Shown here one piece after another: positions 1-9,034 of a DNA stretch of 64,000 bases (position 1 is its first letter; every line of letters begins with the position of its first letter). The DNA is from Pedobacter schmidteae (GTDB lineage Bacteria > Bacteroidota > Bacteroidia > Sphingobacteriales > Sphingobacteriaceae): contig NZ_LS999839.1 of assembly GCF_900564155.1 (NCBI RefSeq), forward strand, positions 4,771,097 through 4,835,096, written 5' to 3'. The notes under the pieces were generated by a model. It was not told where the DNA came from and made no database searches. It was given only the letters and a program-made list of their open reading frames with translations. The position numbers and the translations under genes were made by a program.

Positions 1-1205
1 ATATCATAAACGTATACCCTGTTGTTAGCTGCATAGTACATTTGCTGCAAGGTACCTGAGGCGGCAAATGTAGTTGCCTGTTCAATTTCAGGGCTGTTCT
101 GAATGCGCTGTGCAACTCCTGCCGGAACAGCCAGACTAGGCAGGAAAGAATAATAAAAGTAGCCGGTATTGTCCTTCATAATGGTATAAAACTCATTTTG
201 AACTCCTCTGTCGGCAGCAATCATTGTTTTTCCAACATTATTCAAATCATAGCTTGCACCAGCCATATTTCCAAATACATAAACTGTACGACTATTGTAA
301 GTGGTTTGCATAAAGCGCTTATTCTTATTATCATAGAAACAGGCATAAAATTTACTGCCAGAAAAATAATAAGGAAACGCTTCATAATCCAAACCGCCAA
401 AAGTTTCGGAGTACTTACCGGGGGCACCAAAATATGGAGATATGGTGGCATAAATATCTCCGTTATCAACAATATATTGATCTGTATTGATGTAATTGAT
501 GGTATAATATGGATTTGTAGGGGTAGGAATGCTATTAAACATATTTTTACCAGTAGCTGTTAAAACAAAGTCATTTGCCCTGAATCTGTATACATCCTGA
601 TTGGTAAACACATATACATCGCTCATCAATGTAATTACCCCCGAATAAACAGCCAATCCTTTTCCGCTCAGGTCAAGACCGTTGATTTCTTTAACAGGAT
701 CTTTGTAAACCTGATTGTCTTTCCTGATAAAGGAAAGTACGGCTTTTTGGTCTTTATTGCTCAATACCAGCCAGCCTTCATAAAAAGCACCATTAACCGT
801 TACTGAATAAATTTTAAAAGTTTTTATACCACTGGTTTGATCTGTAACGGTGAATCGTAAAAAATAATCGTTAGGGGGCAAAGTAATATTTGCATCCAGA
901 TCTTTGGCCGTAGAGAGTAAGACAGGCTTTTCTTTTTCCTGGGCTACACCTGAAAGCGAAACTGGGGGAACTTTAGGATAAATATGCCATTCATAAGTAT
1001 ATGGTCCGCCACCGGCTGTAGTAGTTTCTTTTAATGTGGTCACAATTTTTAAGGATTGCAACTGCTGTACACTGAACACCGAATCGGTGGTTTTAACAGT
1101 TACCCTATTCACCTCATGATATTCATAATTCCCTTTATCTTTTGAACAGGAAAAGAAAACAGTAACTAAAAGGACCGTAATCAATATGATATATTTCTGT
1201 TTCAT
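1..1205 (-). CDS. PKD-like family lipoprotein (3' end outside window)
   Basis: The minus-strand frame is open from an ATG at 1205 to the window edge, about 401 codons with no stop. The protein starts with a lipoprotein signal (VTVFFSC, Cys20), so it should be anchored in the outer membrane. It then shows an Ig/PKD-like stretch with the motif YTYEWHIYP near residue 70, followed by beta-propeller-like repeats such as GWLVLSNKD and DVYVFTNQDVYRF. This matches Bacteroidota PKD-like family lipoproteins that travel with SusC/SusD/DUF4843 operons. It follows the DUF4843 gene by 17 bases and is probably the last or next-to-last gene of locus 1. The substrate is unknown and a surface ligand-binding role is inferred. 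The C-terminus is not visible. Confidence 0.8.
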   Translation of the reverse strand, partial: MKQKYIILITVLLVTVFFSCSKDKGNYEYHEVNRVTVKTTDSVFSVQQLQSLKIVTTLKETTTAGGGPYTYEWHIYPKVPPVSLSGVAQEKEKPVLLSTAKDLDANITLPPNDYFLRFTVTDQTSGIKTFKIYSVTVNGAFYEGWLVLSNKDQKAVLSFIRKDNQVYKDPVKEINGLDLSGKGLAVYSGVITLMSDVYVFTNQDVYRFRANDFVLTATGKNMFNSIPTPTNPYYTINYINTDQYIVDNGDIYATISPYFGAPGKYSETFGGLDYEAFPYYFSGSKFYACFYDNKNKRFMQTTYNSRTVYVFGNMAGASYDLNNVGKTMIAADRGVQNEFYTIMKDNTGYFYYSFLPSLAVPAGVAQRIQNSPEIEQATTFAASGTLQQMYYAANNRVYVYD

Positions 1206-1222
1206 AATTTTATTTCTAAGTT

Positions 1223-1936
1223 TTACAATGGGAAACTCACCTCTTTACCTGTTTCATCCAGCAATGGACCGTGCAGCGCATTGTAGGCTTCCAGCGCATT
1301 TTTCAAGGTTCCGTTAAAATTGATGAAATCTGAGTAGGGAATTGTGCCACCGTTTACATCCGGTCGCAGATATGAAATCCCCAATACATCAATCATAAAC
1401 TTATATTTTACATTGCTGTAATCGCCAAAATAGTTCTGGATATACAACCAGTAATCGGGCTTGATCATTTGATTGTTAAAGTTAATTTTGTAAGATGCGT
1501 GGCCGCGTACATTGGAAAATCCAATTGGTCCCTGGCCCAGATCTTTGCTCTGCCCTACTTTTAGCACCAACCGGGCAGTTTTTGTTTTTAAGTCGGCGGT
1601 ATTGTAAATGACCACAGGGTAACGAATGGTATATTGATTGGCAGGTAACACCATTTTAGGTAATTTGTAGTGCGTTCCTTCTACCGCTGTTGTGCCTTCG
1701 GCGGGTACAACCAGCACCTCCCTTGGCTGATCGGAAAGTACCCCATTTGCCTGCATATCCACAAAAATAGTATCAGTAGTTACAATCCCCACCTGATTGG
1801 CAAAAGAGTAGTTTACACTGTCGCCATATATACTGTAAAAATAAATGCCTGTTCCGCCTTCATAGCCGTCAACTGTTTCCTTTTTACAGGCTGTAAAAGA
1901 AATGGCTATTAATAAAATAACAATTATATTTTTCAT
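1223..1936 (-). CDS. DUF4843 domain lipoprotein
   Basis: A 237-residue protein with a lipobox at Cys17 (ISFTACKKE). The body matches the DUF4843 family: an N-terminal YEGGTGIYFYS segment, a middle beta-rich region with VEGTHYKLP, and a C-terminal YNALHGPLLDETG segment. DUF4843 proteins sit next to SusC/SusD in many Bacteroidota and are probably surface ligand-binding or accessory lipoproteins, but no activity is established. It lies 16 bases after susD and 17 before the PKD-like gene, so it is cotranscribed in locus 1. It contains no enzyme motif. Confidence 0.85.
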   Translation of the reverse strand: MKNIIVILLIAISFTACKKETVDGYEGGTGIYFYSIYGDSVNYSFANQVGIVTTDTIFVDMQANGVLSDQPREVLVVPAEGTTAVEGTHYKLPKMVLPANQYTIRYPVVIYNTADLKTKTARLVLKVGQSKDLGQGPIGFSNVRGHASYKINFNNQMIKPDYWLYIQNYFGDYSNVKYKFMIDVLGISYLRPDVNGGTIPYSDFINFNGTLKNALEAYNALHGPLLDETGKEVSFPL

Positions 1937-1952
1937 AATCTACAAGATTAAA

Positions 1953-3371
1953 TTAGTTGTAACCGGTGTTAAACTCCAACTCTGAATCAGGAATCGGAAG
2001 AATATACATATCAGCATTGAGCAATGTTGTTTTAAATTGCATGCGCGGAAAATTCAGGCGTTTATAATAATAAAACAATTGGCCTTCGGCGTAAAATTCT
2101 TTCTGATATTCTTTCGTAATCTCGTCGGTCAATTTTTGAACCGTTGCGCCAGCAGGTGCCAGTTCGGCAATACCTCTGTTTTTACGGACCATATTTAGTG
2201 CCGTAATACCTAGTTCGGGCGTAGCTGCACTCTCGGCCAGGATATAATACATTTCTGACAATCGGATGAGTGGAACAGTCTGATCAAGTCTGGCAGTCGG
2301 CGCTGCTCCAGTTGGTGCAACATAGGTTTGCCAGAATTTTGATGGAAATTTTACTGTACCATCATTTTCCAGCAAATAGGTATTCCGGTAATCTGTAGAA
2401 CCTCCGTTCGCCGTCTCATAAAGGGTATTAAAGTTGGCCAAAGAACGTGTCAGATACATATTTTCCTGATTAGAGACCTTAAAGTATGCATCTGCCCAGT
2501 CTTTAAGTGTTCTTACCCTTAAAGCGAATACCTGCTCGTTTGAAAACAGGCGATCGCGCTGGTTTGCTGCGACCGAGATTTGCGAATTGGTTACAAAACT
2601 GAATTTACGTGAGTCCACAACCTTGTTTGCGGCAAGCGCGGCATTTATTTTATCTCCTTTAAATAGGTAAACACGAGCCTGCAATGCTTTAATTGCCAGG
2701 TAATTCATTTTAAAACGTCTGTTTTTATCCGTTTCCAGTATAGGATCGACCTGATCCAGCAATGCCTCTGCATCCTTCAAATCGGTTAGCACATGATCAA
2801 CAACCTGCTCAACGGTTTCGGGCACTTTTGAAAGTGCATTTAACTGGGTGCGGTATGGTATGGCTCTTTTACCGGCTCCCAAAGCATAACTTGCTCCAAA
2901 CATCCGCAACAGTTCAAAATGGAAATAAGCACGCAAACCAAGGCTTTCTCCTTTAATCAACCGGTAATTGTTTCCGGTGAAGATGGCCTTTTGGTCGTCT
3001 ATTTTTGCGGCTATGTTGTTGAGTCCGGCAATGGCTGTATAGCTTTTTAACCAAATGGCTGTGGTTATTGTCTTTACTTCAGACGATTGATAATTTAATG
3101 CAGTTGTTTCCAGAAAAACGAACCCATGGGCTCCCGGGTTGTAATTCTGCGCCAAAGCACTAACAAATCCCATGGAAAGCTTATCACCATAAAGATCTCG
3201 TTCGGCAGCAAGTGAATAAACTCCAATCAACGCCTGCTGAAAGCCGATTTCCGAACTGAACAAATCCGTTTCAGATACTGTTGATTTCGGATTGACATCC
3301 AAAAACTTTTTGCAGCCCCCACAAAATAGGGCCAGCACACACAATATATTTATAAATGTTTTCATTGTCAT
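1953..3371 (-). CDS. RagB/SusD family outer-membrane lipoprotein, locus 1
   Basis: A 472-residue SusD homologue with a lipobox at Cys20 (FCGGCKKFLDVNPKS), the usual start of SusD proteins. The TPR-like helical core includes LIKGESLGLRAYFHFELLRMFG, and the C-terminal SusD signature includes RLSEMYYILAESAA and EFYAEGQLFYYYKRL. SusD caps the extracellular face of SusC and binds the ligand. The ATGs at 3371 and 3365 are both possible starts; the second gives the more usual MKTF beginning. It follows susC by 11 bases. No linked glycoside hydrolase is visible, so the ligand of locus 1 is not predictable. Confidence 0.95.
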   Translation of the reverse strand: MTMKTFINILCVLALFCGGCKKFLDVNPKSTVSETDLFSSEIGFQQALIGVYSLAAERDLYGDKLSMGFVSALAQNYNPGAHGFVFLETTALNYQSSEVKTITTAIWLKSYTAIAGLNNIAAKIDDQKAIFTGNNYRLIKGESLGLRAYFHFELLRMFGASYALGAGKRAIPYRTQLNALSKVPETVEQVVDHVLTDLKDAEALLDQVDPILETDKNRRFKMNYLAIKALQARVYLFKGDKINAALAANKVVDSRKFSFVTNSQISVAANQRDRLFSNEQVFALRVRTLKDWADAYFKVSNQENMYLTRSLANFNTLYETANGGSTDYRNTYLLENDGTVKFPSKFWQTYVAPTGAAPTARLDQTVPLIRLSEMYYILAESAATPELGITALNMVRKNRGIAELAPAGATVQKLTDEITKEYQKEFYAEGQLFYYYKRLNFPRMQFKTTLLNADMYILPIPDSELEFNTGYN

Positions 3372-3382
3372 TATATTTTAGA

Positions 3383-6300
3383 TTAAAAGCCGGCCCTGAG
3401 AGATAAGGAAAAAGTGCGTGCAAACGGGTTGCTGATACCTCTTTCAATCTCAATTGAACTTATTCTAAACAAATCATTGGTAATAGCGGTTAGTTGCAGA
3501 CTTCTAAGTCCAATTTTCTTAACAAAGGCATACCTGTAAAAATTATATCCTAAAGAAGCTGATGTAAGGTTAACGGTGTTTTCGTCCTGCACAAATCTTG
3601 ACGTTAACCGGGTAGCTGCCTTATTTACAACAATACGGGTATAAAGTGTTTGATCGCCAGGTTGTGACCACCCCAGATCATAAGCCCTGCGATCTGCATT
3701 GTAATTTGGATCTACAGATTCTACCTTGTCAACCAGGGTTTGGTTGTACATTTGTCCACCAAAACGATAGTCAAATATCAGTCCTAAGTCAAAACCTTTA
3801 TAGCTTAAATTGGTTCCAAATGTTCCACTCCACCGGGGGTCTGTGACACCAAAAGCAATTTTATCTGCTACATTCCAATTGAAAGTTTTAGTACCGTCTT
3901 TCTTTAGAAAAACCTCCTGCCCCGAGATCGGATCAACCCCTAATGATTTCACTACGTAAAGTGTGTTGATGGACTCACCTTCCTTTAACAAAATGTTAGG
4001 CTTCCGTTGTGTAGAAGCTGCTTCTATTTTATCGTTAGCTGTTTTTAAACTGTTGGATAGTTCTTTCAAAATGTTATTGTTCCTAAAGGCGCTGGCGTTA
4101 ACAGTCCAGAAAATCCCGTTTTGAGTTTGATTGATGATTTTATAACGGGCTGCAAATTCATATCCGGTATTCTGAATTTTACCAAAATTTTCTGAGTAAG
4201 ATAAGAACCCTGTGGAAGGTGCAAGTGTAACCTGAGTAATGGTATTTTTGGTCATGGTACGATAATGATCTATACGAACATCAAGCCTTTCCTTAAAAAG
4301 TAGCATATCTAACCCAATATTGAACTTACGCACATCCTGCCAGCTCAAATCTGAGTTTCCTATTCCCATAATTGAGGCACCCAGTTCTCCATCGTAAATA
4401 TTTCCTGTACTAAAGTTGTACCGGGTTTGCGCGCTATAGGCCGGAATATTCAAAGATCCTGACGAACCGTAACTGCTTCTCAATTTCAGCCTGTTGACAT
4501 TAACATTATCTGCAAGAAATGCTTCATTGTGAATGTTCCAACCTAAGCCTGTTGACCAAAAAGTACCGTATCTTTTATCAGCACCAAACTGGGAGGAACC
4601 ATCTTTTCTGATAGAAAAATCGGCGACATAGCGGTTGTCGTAGCTATAGTTCAAATTTAAAAGTGCGCCTACTCTATTCACGGTACTTTCGTCACCATCG
4701 GGCTTACTTCCAGGCTGATATTGCGTTGCAAAAAGCAGGTTATCGAGTTTATCAAAAGCAAAGCCCTCGGTAATAATTGAATAGAATTTATTGGTATTAC
4801 TGGCAAAATTGAACCCCAGAGTAGAATAGATTAAGTTCTTTCCAAAAGATTTGTTATAGTTCACATTGGTAGAACTTTCGAATCCGAAGGAATTGTTGTT
4901 CCTGACACTGTAGCTTCCTTTGCGGGTTACATCAGTTATTTTTGCAAAACTGGAATGCTGTGCCGAAAAAAACTTATCGGTACTGCCATTTTCCTTATTC
5001 AGGCTAAAATTAGATTCGATAAATAAGTTACTTTTAATATCGTAGCGCATCTGGAAATTATTGGAGATTCCAAAAAACTGCGTTTTGTTAATAGAATTTA
5101 ACGTGGCATCGAACATTGGATTTGGTTCAACAGTTGTTCCCCTTCTTTCCAGAACAGCCAGTACATTTCCATTTGCATCAAAGGGTTTCCAGTAAGGGTT
5201 TAACTTCGCATACAGATCAAAAGAACCATAAGGAGACTCATTTGCTATATTCTGATAAAGGCGTATGGAATTCTGAAATCTGAATTTCTTAATCGTGTAA
5301 GTGATATCAAATTGTCCTGAATAATTATTTCGGTTCTGCCCTTTCATTACCCCTGATTGAAAATCGCCTGATAACTGCATACCATAGCGAATGTAGGAAT
5401 CGCCCCCTTGCAGGTACAACGAACTTCGGTTACTGTATCCTGTTTGTACGGGCTGTACCAGCCAGTCGGTATTTACACCACTGGCAACCGCAATCAACCT
5501 GTTGTTATAAAGCTCACTATATTGCGGTTCATCGCCAAATACTCCGGTGCGCTTTTCAAAATTCAGTTTATCTTTGGCATCTAAAAGGTTATAAACAGAA
5601 AGATCAGGTGTAGTTAATCTGAAATCATTGTTAAAAGTGATCTGTACTTTTCCTGGCAGCGGTGCAACAGAAGTAATAACCATAACGCCATTTGCCCCTC
5701 TTGAGCCGTAAATGGATGTTGCCGAAGCGTCTTTAAGAATGGTAATGGAATTGATCATGTTCATATCCAGATCGGCAACCCTTTGCAATGTGACCTCAAA
5801 ACCATCTAAAATAAACAGCGGTGCATTCGGATTGGCAGAAAGTTCTCCACCTAAATTAGGCATTGAGTTTGCACCTCTTAATTGTATTTCGGGCAGTTGA
5901 TTGATATTACCACCGGTAACATTGTTTGGAATAATCCTGAATGAGGGATCGAGTGCGCTGATGGCTTTAAAAATATTATTTGAACTTACCGCTTTAAGCT
6001 CGGCACCTGTAATAGATTTGACGGCACCGGTAAAATTGCCTTCCTTACGCTCAAACAAACCTGTTACTACAACAGCCTCCAGTGCCTGTTCATCCTCTTC
6101 CATCCTGATGTTGAATATTTCAAAGTTAGCCAAGGGAAGTTCCTGTGTCTTGTAACCTAAAAACCTAACTACCAAAATAGTTCCATCATTAGGAACATTG
6201 AGTACAAACCGACCTTTTGCATCGGTCTGGGTGGCTGCCTTTGTTCCCTTAACCATTACAGTAACACCCGGCAATGGAGATCCGTCTTTACGATCGGTCA

Positions 6301-6757
6301 CGACACCTTGTATCCGTCTTTCGGGAACGACAAGGCTATTGGTCCTTGCCATAATAACAATGGTTTTGTTCTGAATCTCATAGGAAAAAGGCTGATTAAA
6401 AAAACATTTTTCCAGAACATCTGATAAAGAGGCATTCCTGGCCATAATATCTACCTTTCGCGCCAGTTTAATTTGAGGAGTTGCATACACAAAGTCGTAG
6501 CCGCTTTGTTTTCTGATCTCTTTAAATACCTCTGTAAGTGAGATGTTGTTTTTAACCAGATTAATTTTCTGGGCATACCCACTGGCACTTACCTGAAGTA
6601 AACAGGAGGTTAACAGGATTACGGTTAAGTTGATTCGCATAATCAGTTTTCGTTTATCAGTATTACGGATCAGGCAAAAAACCGAATCCAAAATACGCAA
6701 TATCACTTGTGCTACACAGGACAAATGCCTGCGTTTAAATAGCGCATAAAATTTCAT
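3383..6757 (-). CDS. SusC/RagA TonB-linked outer-membrane protein with STN domain, locus 1
   Basis: An 1124-residue TonB-dependent transporter. In order it has a signal peptide around residues 40-63 ending SASGYAQK, an STN domain (about 65-135), a carboxypeptidase-regulatory-like domain (about 150-225, with GVTVMVKGTKAATQTDAKG), the plug starting at EAVVVTGLFERKEG, and a 22-strand-type barrel ending in LSLRAGF. The STN domain is the part that signals to FecR in known systems. Start codon: the ATG at 6757 gives a 39-residue extension before the signal peptide, while the Met at 6640 (IMRINLTVILL) gives a normal signal peptide; both are possible. A promoter-like box on the opposite strand overlaps the first ATG. 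It pairs with the SusD downstream. Confidence 0.95.
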   Translation of the reverse strand: MKFYALFKRRHLSCVAQVILRILDSVFCLIRNTDKRKLIMRINLTVILLTSCLLQVSASGYAQKINLVKNNISLTEVFKEIRKQSGYDFVYATPQIKLARKVDIMARNASLSDVLEKCFFNQPFSYEIQNKTIVIMARTNSLVVPERRIQGVVTDRKDGSPLPGVTVMVKGTKAATQTDAKGRFVLNVPNDGTILVVRFLGYKTQELPLANFEIFNIRMEEDEQALEAVVVTGLFERKEGNFTGAVKSITGAELKAVSSNNIFKAISALDPSFRIIPNNVTGGNINQLPEIQLRGANSMPNLGGELSANPNAPLFILDGFEVTLQRVADLDMNMINSITILKDASATSIYGSRGANGVMVITSVAPLPGKVQITFNNDFRLTTPDLSVYNLLDAKDKLNFEKRTGVFGDEPQYSELYNNRLIAVASGVNTDWLVQPVQTGYSNRSSLYLQGGDSYIRYGMQLSGDFQSGVMKGQNRNNYSGQFDITYTIKKFRFQNSIRLYQNIANESPYGSFDLYAKLNPYWKPFDANGNVLAVLERRGTTVEPNPMFDATLNSINKTQFFGISNNFQMRYDIKSNLFIESNFSLNKENGSTDKFFSAQHSSFAKITDVTRKGSYSVRNNNSFGFESSTNVNYNKSFGKNLIYSTLGFNFASNTNKFYSIITEGFAFDKLDNLLFATQYQPGSKPDGDESTVNRVGALLNLNYSYDNRYVADFSIRKDGSSQFGADKRYGTFWSTGLGWNIHNEAFLADNVNVNRLKLRSSYGSSGSLNIPAYSAQTRYNFSTGNIYDGELGASIMGIGNSDLSWQDVRKFNIGLDMLLFKERLDVRIDHYRTMTKNTITQVTLAPSTGFLSYSENFGKIQNTGYEFAARYKIINQTQNGIFWTVNASAFRNNNILKELSNSLKTANDKIEAASTQRKPNILLKEGESINTLYVVKSLGVDPISGQEVFLKKDGTKTFNWNVADKIAFGVTDPRWSGTFGTNLSYKGFDLGLIFDYRFGGQMYNQTLVDKVESVDPNYNADRRAYDLGWSQPGDQTLYTRIVVNKAATRLTSRFVQDENTVNLTSASLGYNFYRYAFVKKIGLRSLQLTAITNDLFRISSIEIERGISNPFARTFSLSLRAGF

Positions 6758-6769
6758 ACATTTGAATTT

Positions 6770-6891
6770 TAAGCCCCTGATTAAGGTTAGGGGTTTAGGT
6801 TTGGTTTTAGTTAATTATAGTGTGCGAAACATTGTTTTTAAATAAATCAGACTTTATAACCAGGGGTGGGTCCAAGCACTCCTGGTTTTTT
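6770..6891 (+). ncRNA. Predicted cis-antisense sRNA opposite susC leader, locus 1
   Basis: On the plus strand, opposite the susC start, there is a Bacteroidota -7 box TACATTTG at 6757-6764 with TTT 20 bases upstream (6734-6736). About 95 bases later a 10-bp hairpin (6858-6867 with 6878-6887, one G-U pair) is followed by a T run, a good intrinsic terminator in this direction. A second small hairpin pairs 6774-6778 with 6789-6793. The ends are estimated. The layout matches DonS-type antisense RNAs known from Bacteroides fragilis PULs. No transcript has been seen, so this is a prediction. Confidence 0.5.
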
Positions 6892-6928
6892 GTTACGTTA
6901 CGAAGTATGATTTATGGAATAAGTAAAA

Positions 6929-8122
6929 TTACTGCATAACGGTAACCCTCCTTCCTTCGATCTTAAAATGAATACCACCCGATTTTTCGAGTAACGACAA
7001 TACTTCAGAAAGCTTTTTACTTCGGTCAATTTCCGCTCCAAAGGGTACAGCAGGCACGTTCCCCTTATACACTACCTCTACATCATACCAACGTGCCAGT
7101 TTACGCATAATACTGTATATATCTTCGTCATTGAAATAAAAGCCTCCGTTTTTCCAGTCAATTGCCAGGTTAGGGTCTACATCATTAATTTGAATGCCCT
7201 GAGCTAAACGAGACTCCTGACCAGGCCTTAGGGTAACAACAGCACTTCCACTCTTCACTTTCACGCTTCCTTCGAGTAGGGTTGTTTTAGTTGTTTCTTC
7301 ATTATCATAACAATTGATGTTAAAATGCGTCCCCAGAACGGTTACCTCTTGTGCCTTTCCAGCTCCATTTGTAAATACAACGAAAGGTTTGGTCTTATCT
7401 TTTACAATCTCAAAATAAGCTTCACCTTTCAGTTCCACCTTGCGTTCGTGTGTATTAAAAATGGTTGGATATTTTAAGGAGGAACCGGCATTTAACCATA
7501 CTGTACTTCCATCCTGAAGATTGATCTGATATTGTCCGCCTGCCGGAGTGGTTATGGTATTGTAAGCAGAAGCCTTCGCATCTGACACTCCCTCTCCTGT
7601 AATCTGATAAACAATTTGTCCATCAGCAGTTTTTGTAACTACGATACCCGATTGCTTGGTTAACTCACCATTTTCTGCATCTGTTAGAGATATCTCAGTA
7701 CCATCAGCGAGTGTCAGTATAGCCTTATTTCCTCCCGGGGCTACATCATTTTGCTGTTGGCGGACCATTACCTGATCTTTTAAATTGGCCGGAACACTGT
7801 AACGGTAAATAAAAACCGAACAAATGATTAAAACCGCAGCCGCTATACTATATTTAATGTAGTTGCCTATAAGCAGAGTAGCTGGTTTCTTTACAATTTC
7901 TGTCTTCAATTCAGGTTTCAATTGTTCGTATAGTTTTAACATTTTAGCATCAAGCTCCAGTTCCTCCTGCGCATCATATTCCCGTTGCAATTCAAGAGTA
8001 ATGGCTGATTTTAGTTCAGCTTCAGTCTCTGCTTCGTTAAAAGCCTGCATCAACAGCTCAATCTCGGCCGTAGTACACCTGTCGTTTATATATTTTTTAA
8101 AAAGAACCTTTAAATGATCCAT
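6929..8122 (-). CDS. FecR family anti-sigma factor, locus 1
   Basis: A FecR-type transmembrane sigma regulator of about 397 residues when started at the ATG at 8122. It has an N-terminal cytoplasmic helical region, one membrane helix (SIAAAVLIICSVFIYRY), a periplasmic FecR domain with the marks WLNAGSSLKYP, ELKGEAYFEI and VTVLGTHFNIN, and a C-terminal DUF4974 domain (KLARWYDVEVVYKG). It should hold the locus 1 sigma factor inactive until SusC signals. The frame extends to 8173, but an ECF-promoter-like element at 8142-8173 lies inside that extension, so I prefer 8122. The sigma gene is divergent, not upstream in the same operon as in loci 2-5. Confidence 0.93.
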   Translation of the reverse strand: MDHLKVLFKKYINDRCTTAEIELLMQAFNEAETEAELKSAITLELQREYDAQEELELDAKMLKLYEQLKPELKTEIVKKPATLLIGNYIKYSIAAAVLIICSVFIYRYSVPANLKDQVMVRQQQNDVAPGGNKAILTLADGTEISLTDAENGELTKQSGIVVTKTADGQIVYQITGEGVSDAKASAYNTITTPAGGQYQINLQDGSTVWLNAGSSLKYPTIFNTHERKVELKGEAYFEIVKDKTKPFVVFTNGAGKAQEVTVLGTHFNINCYDNEETTKTTLLEGSVKVKSGSAVVTLRPGQESRLAQGIQINDVDPNLAIDWKNGGFYFNDEDIYSIMRKLARWYDVEVVYKGNVPAVPFGAEIDRSKKLSEVLSLLEKSGGIHFKIEGRRVTVMQ

Positions 8123-8141
8123 AGCTTCCGGTCGCCTTTTT

Positions 8142-8173
8142 AGAAACGTCCTATATATACCCATACGGAACAA
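8142..8173 (-). promoter_or_regulatory. ECF-promoter-like element before fecR, locus 1
   Basis: Reading the minus strand there is TTGTTCCGTATGGG, then after a short spacer GGACGTTTC, about 20 bases before the fecR ATG. The layout resembles elements in front of fecR in loci 2-5 but is the most divergent of the set. This supports the 8122 start and autogenous control by the sigma factor. Inference from position and similarity only. Confidence 0.35.
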
Positions 8174-8344
8174 AAGCTATTTACATTGAGGCAATTATCA
8201 AAATATTTACAATTATTTAATAACTAGCTAATAATCAGATAAATATTTTAAACACAAAAACTCTATTTCAAATTTTAAATGATTAATGAGAAATATTGTA
8301 TAACATCTGTATTTTAGTAACACCAAACTAAGCCCTTAGTACAA

Positions 8345-8950
8345 TTGAAGATTTTTTTAGAAGAAGAGCAACTAAAGGATTTGCTATTGCAATTAAAACA
8401 AGGTTATGAACCTGCTTTCAATAAGCTGTATCTGACCTATAGTAAAACTTTATATAAAAAGATCAATGGTATTGTAAAGGATGAATCTGTAGCTGACGAA
8501 CTGTTACAGGACTTATTTCTTAGAATTTGGGAAAAAAGAGCTGACTTAAGACCAGAATATTCCTTTACAGCGTTTTTGTATACCATTGCTAACAATCTGG
8601 TGTACGACTATTTCAGAAAGGTCTCTAAAGATAAACGACTTCATGCCCGGCTCTTGATCAATGCAGTTGATTACTACCTTCAAACTGAGGAAAACCTGAT
8701 TGGCAAAGAGACATCGGCTATCATTCAACAAGCCATTTCTAAACTATCTGATCAGCAAAGAAAAATATTCACTCTTTGTAAAATTGAAGGCAAAAGCTAC
8801 CAGCAAGCTGCTCATTTACTGGGAATTTCTGTAGCAACTGTAAACTCTCATATGGTTAATGCTATGCGTTCTATAAAAACTTACCTGTACAAAAATCAGG
8901 AAATTGGCATAGCACTTTTACTGATGTCCATACTCAGGAGCAGATCATAA
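8345..8950 (+). CDS. ECF RNA polymerase sigma-70 factor, locus 1
   Basis: A 201-residue ECF sigma factor of the Bacteroidota FecI-like group. Region 2 is visible at about residues 25-65 (DELLQDLFLRIWEKR) and region 4 at about 133-183 (LSDQQRKIFTLCKIEGKSYQQAAHLLGIS). It should direct RNA polymerase to the fecR-susC-susD promoter of locus 1. The start is TTG at 8345: there is no in-frame ATG between the upstream stop at 8318 and region 2, so a non-ATG start is needed. It is transcribed divergently from fecR with about 220 bases between, unlike the other four loci. This makes sigma and anti-sigma levels separately adjustable. Confidence 0.92.
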   Translation: MKIFLEEEQLKDLLLQLKQGYEPAFNKLYLTYSKTLYKKINGIVKDESVADELLQDLFLRIWEKRADLRPEYSFTAFLYTIANNLVYDYFRKVSKDKRLHARLLINAVDYYLQTEENLIGKETSAIIQQAISKLSDQQRKIFTLCKIEGKSYQQAAHLLGISVATVNSHMVNAMRSIKTYLYKNQEIGIALLLMSILRSRS

Positions 8951-9034
8951 AGGACAGTTCGCTTACATTTTTACCCCATTTTACAAACAAAAGAACAACT
9001 TTGACGTTGTTAAGTCAAAAAACACGCTTCACCA

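Noticed and set aside
198-563. Plus-strand open frame in the first kilobase
   Set aside because: It is the reverse strand of the PKD-like lipoprotein, whose frame is open to the window edge and has a clear lipobox.
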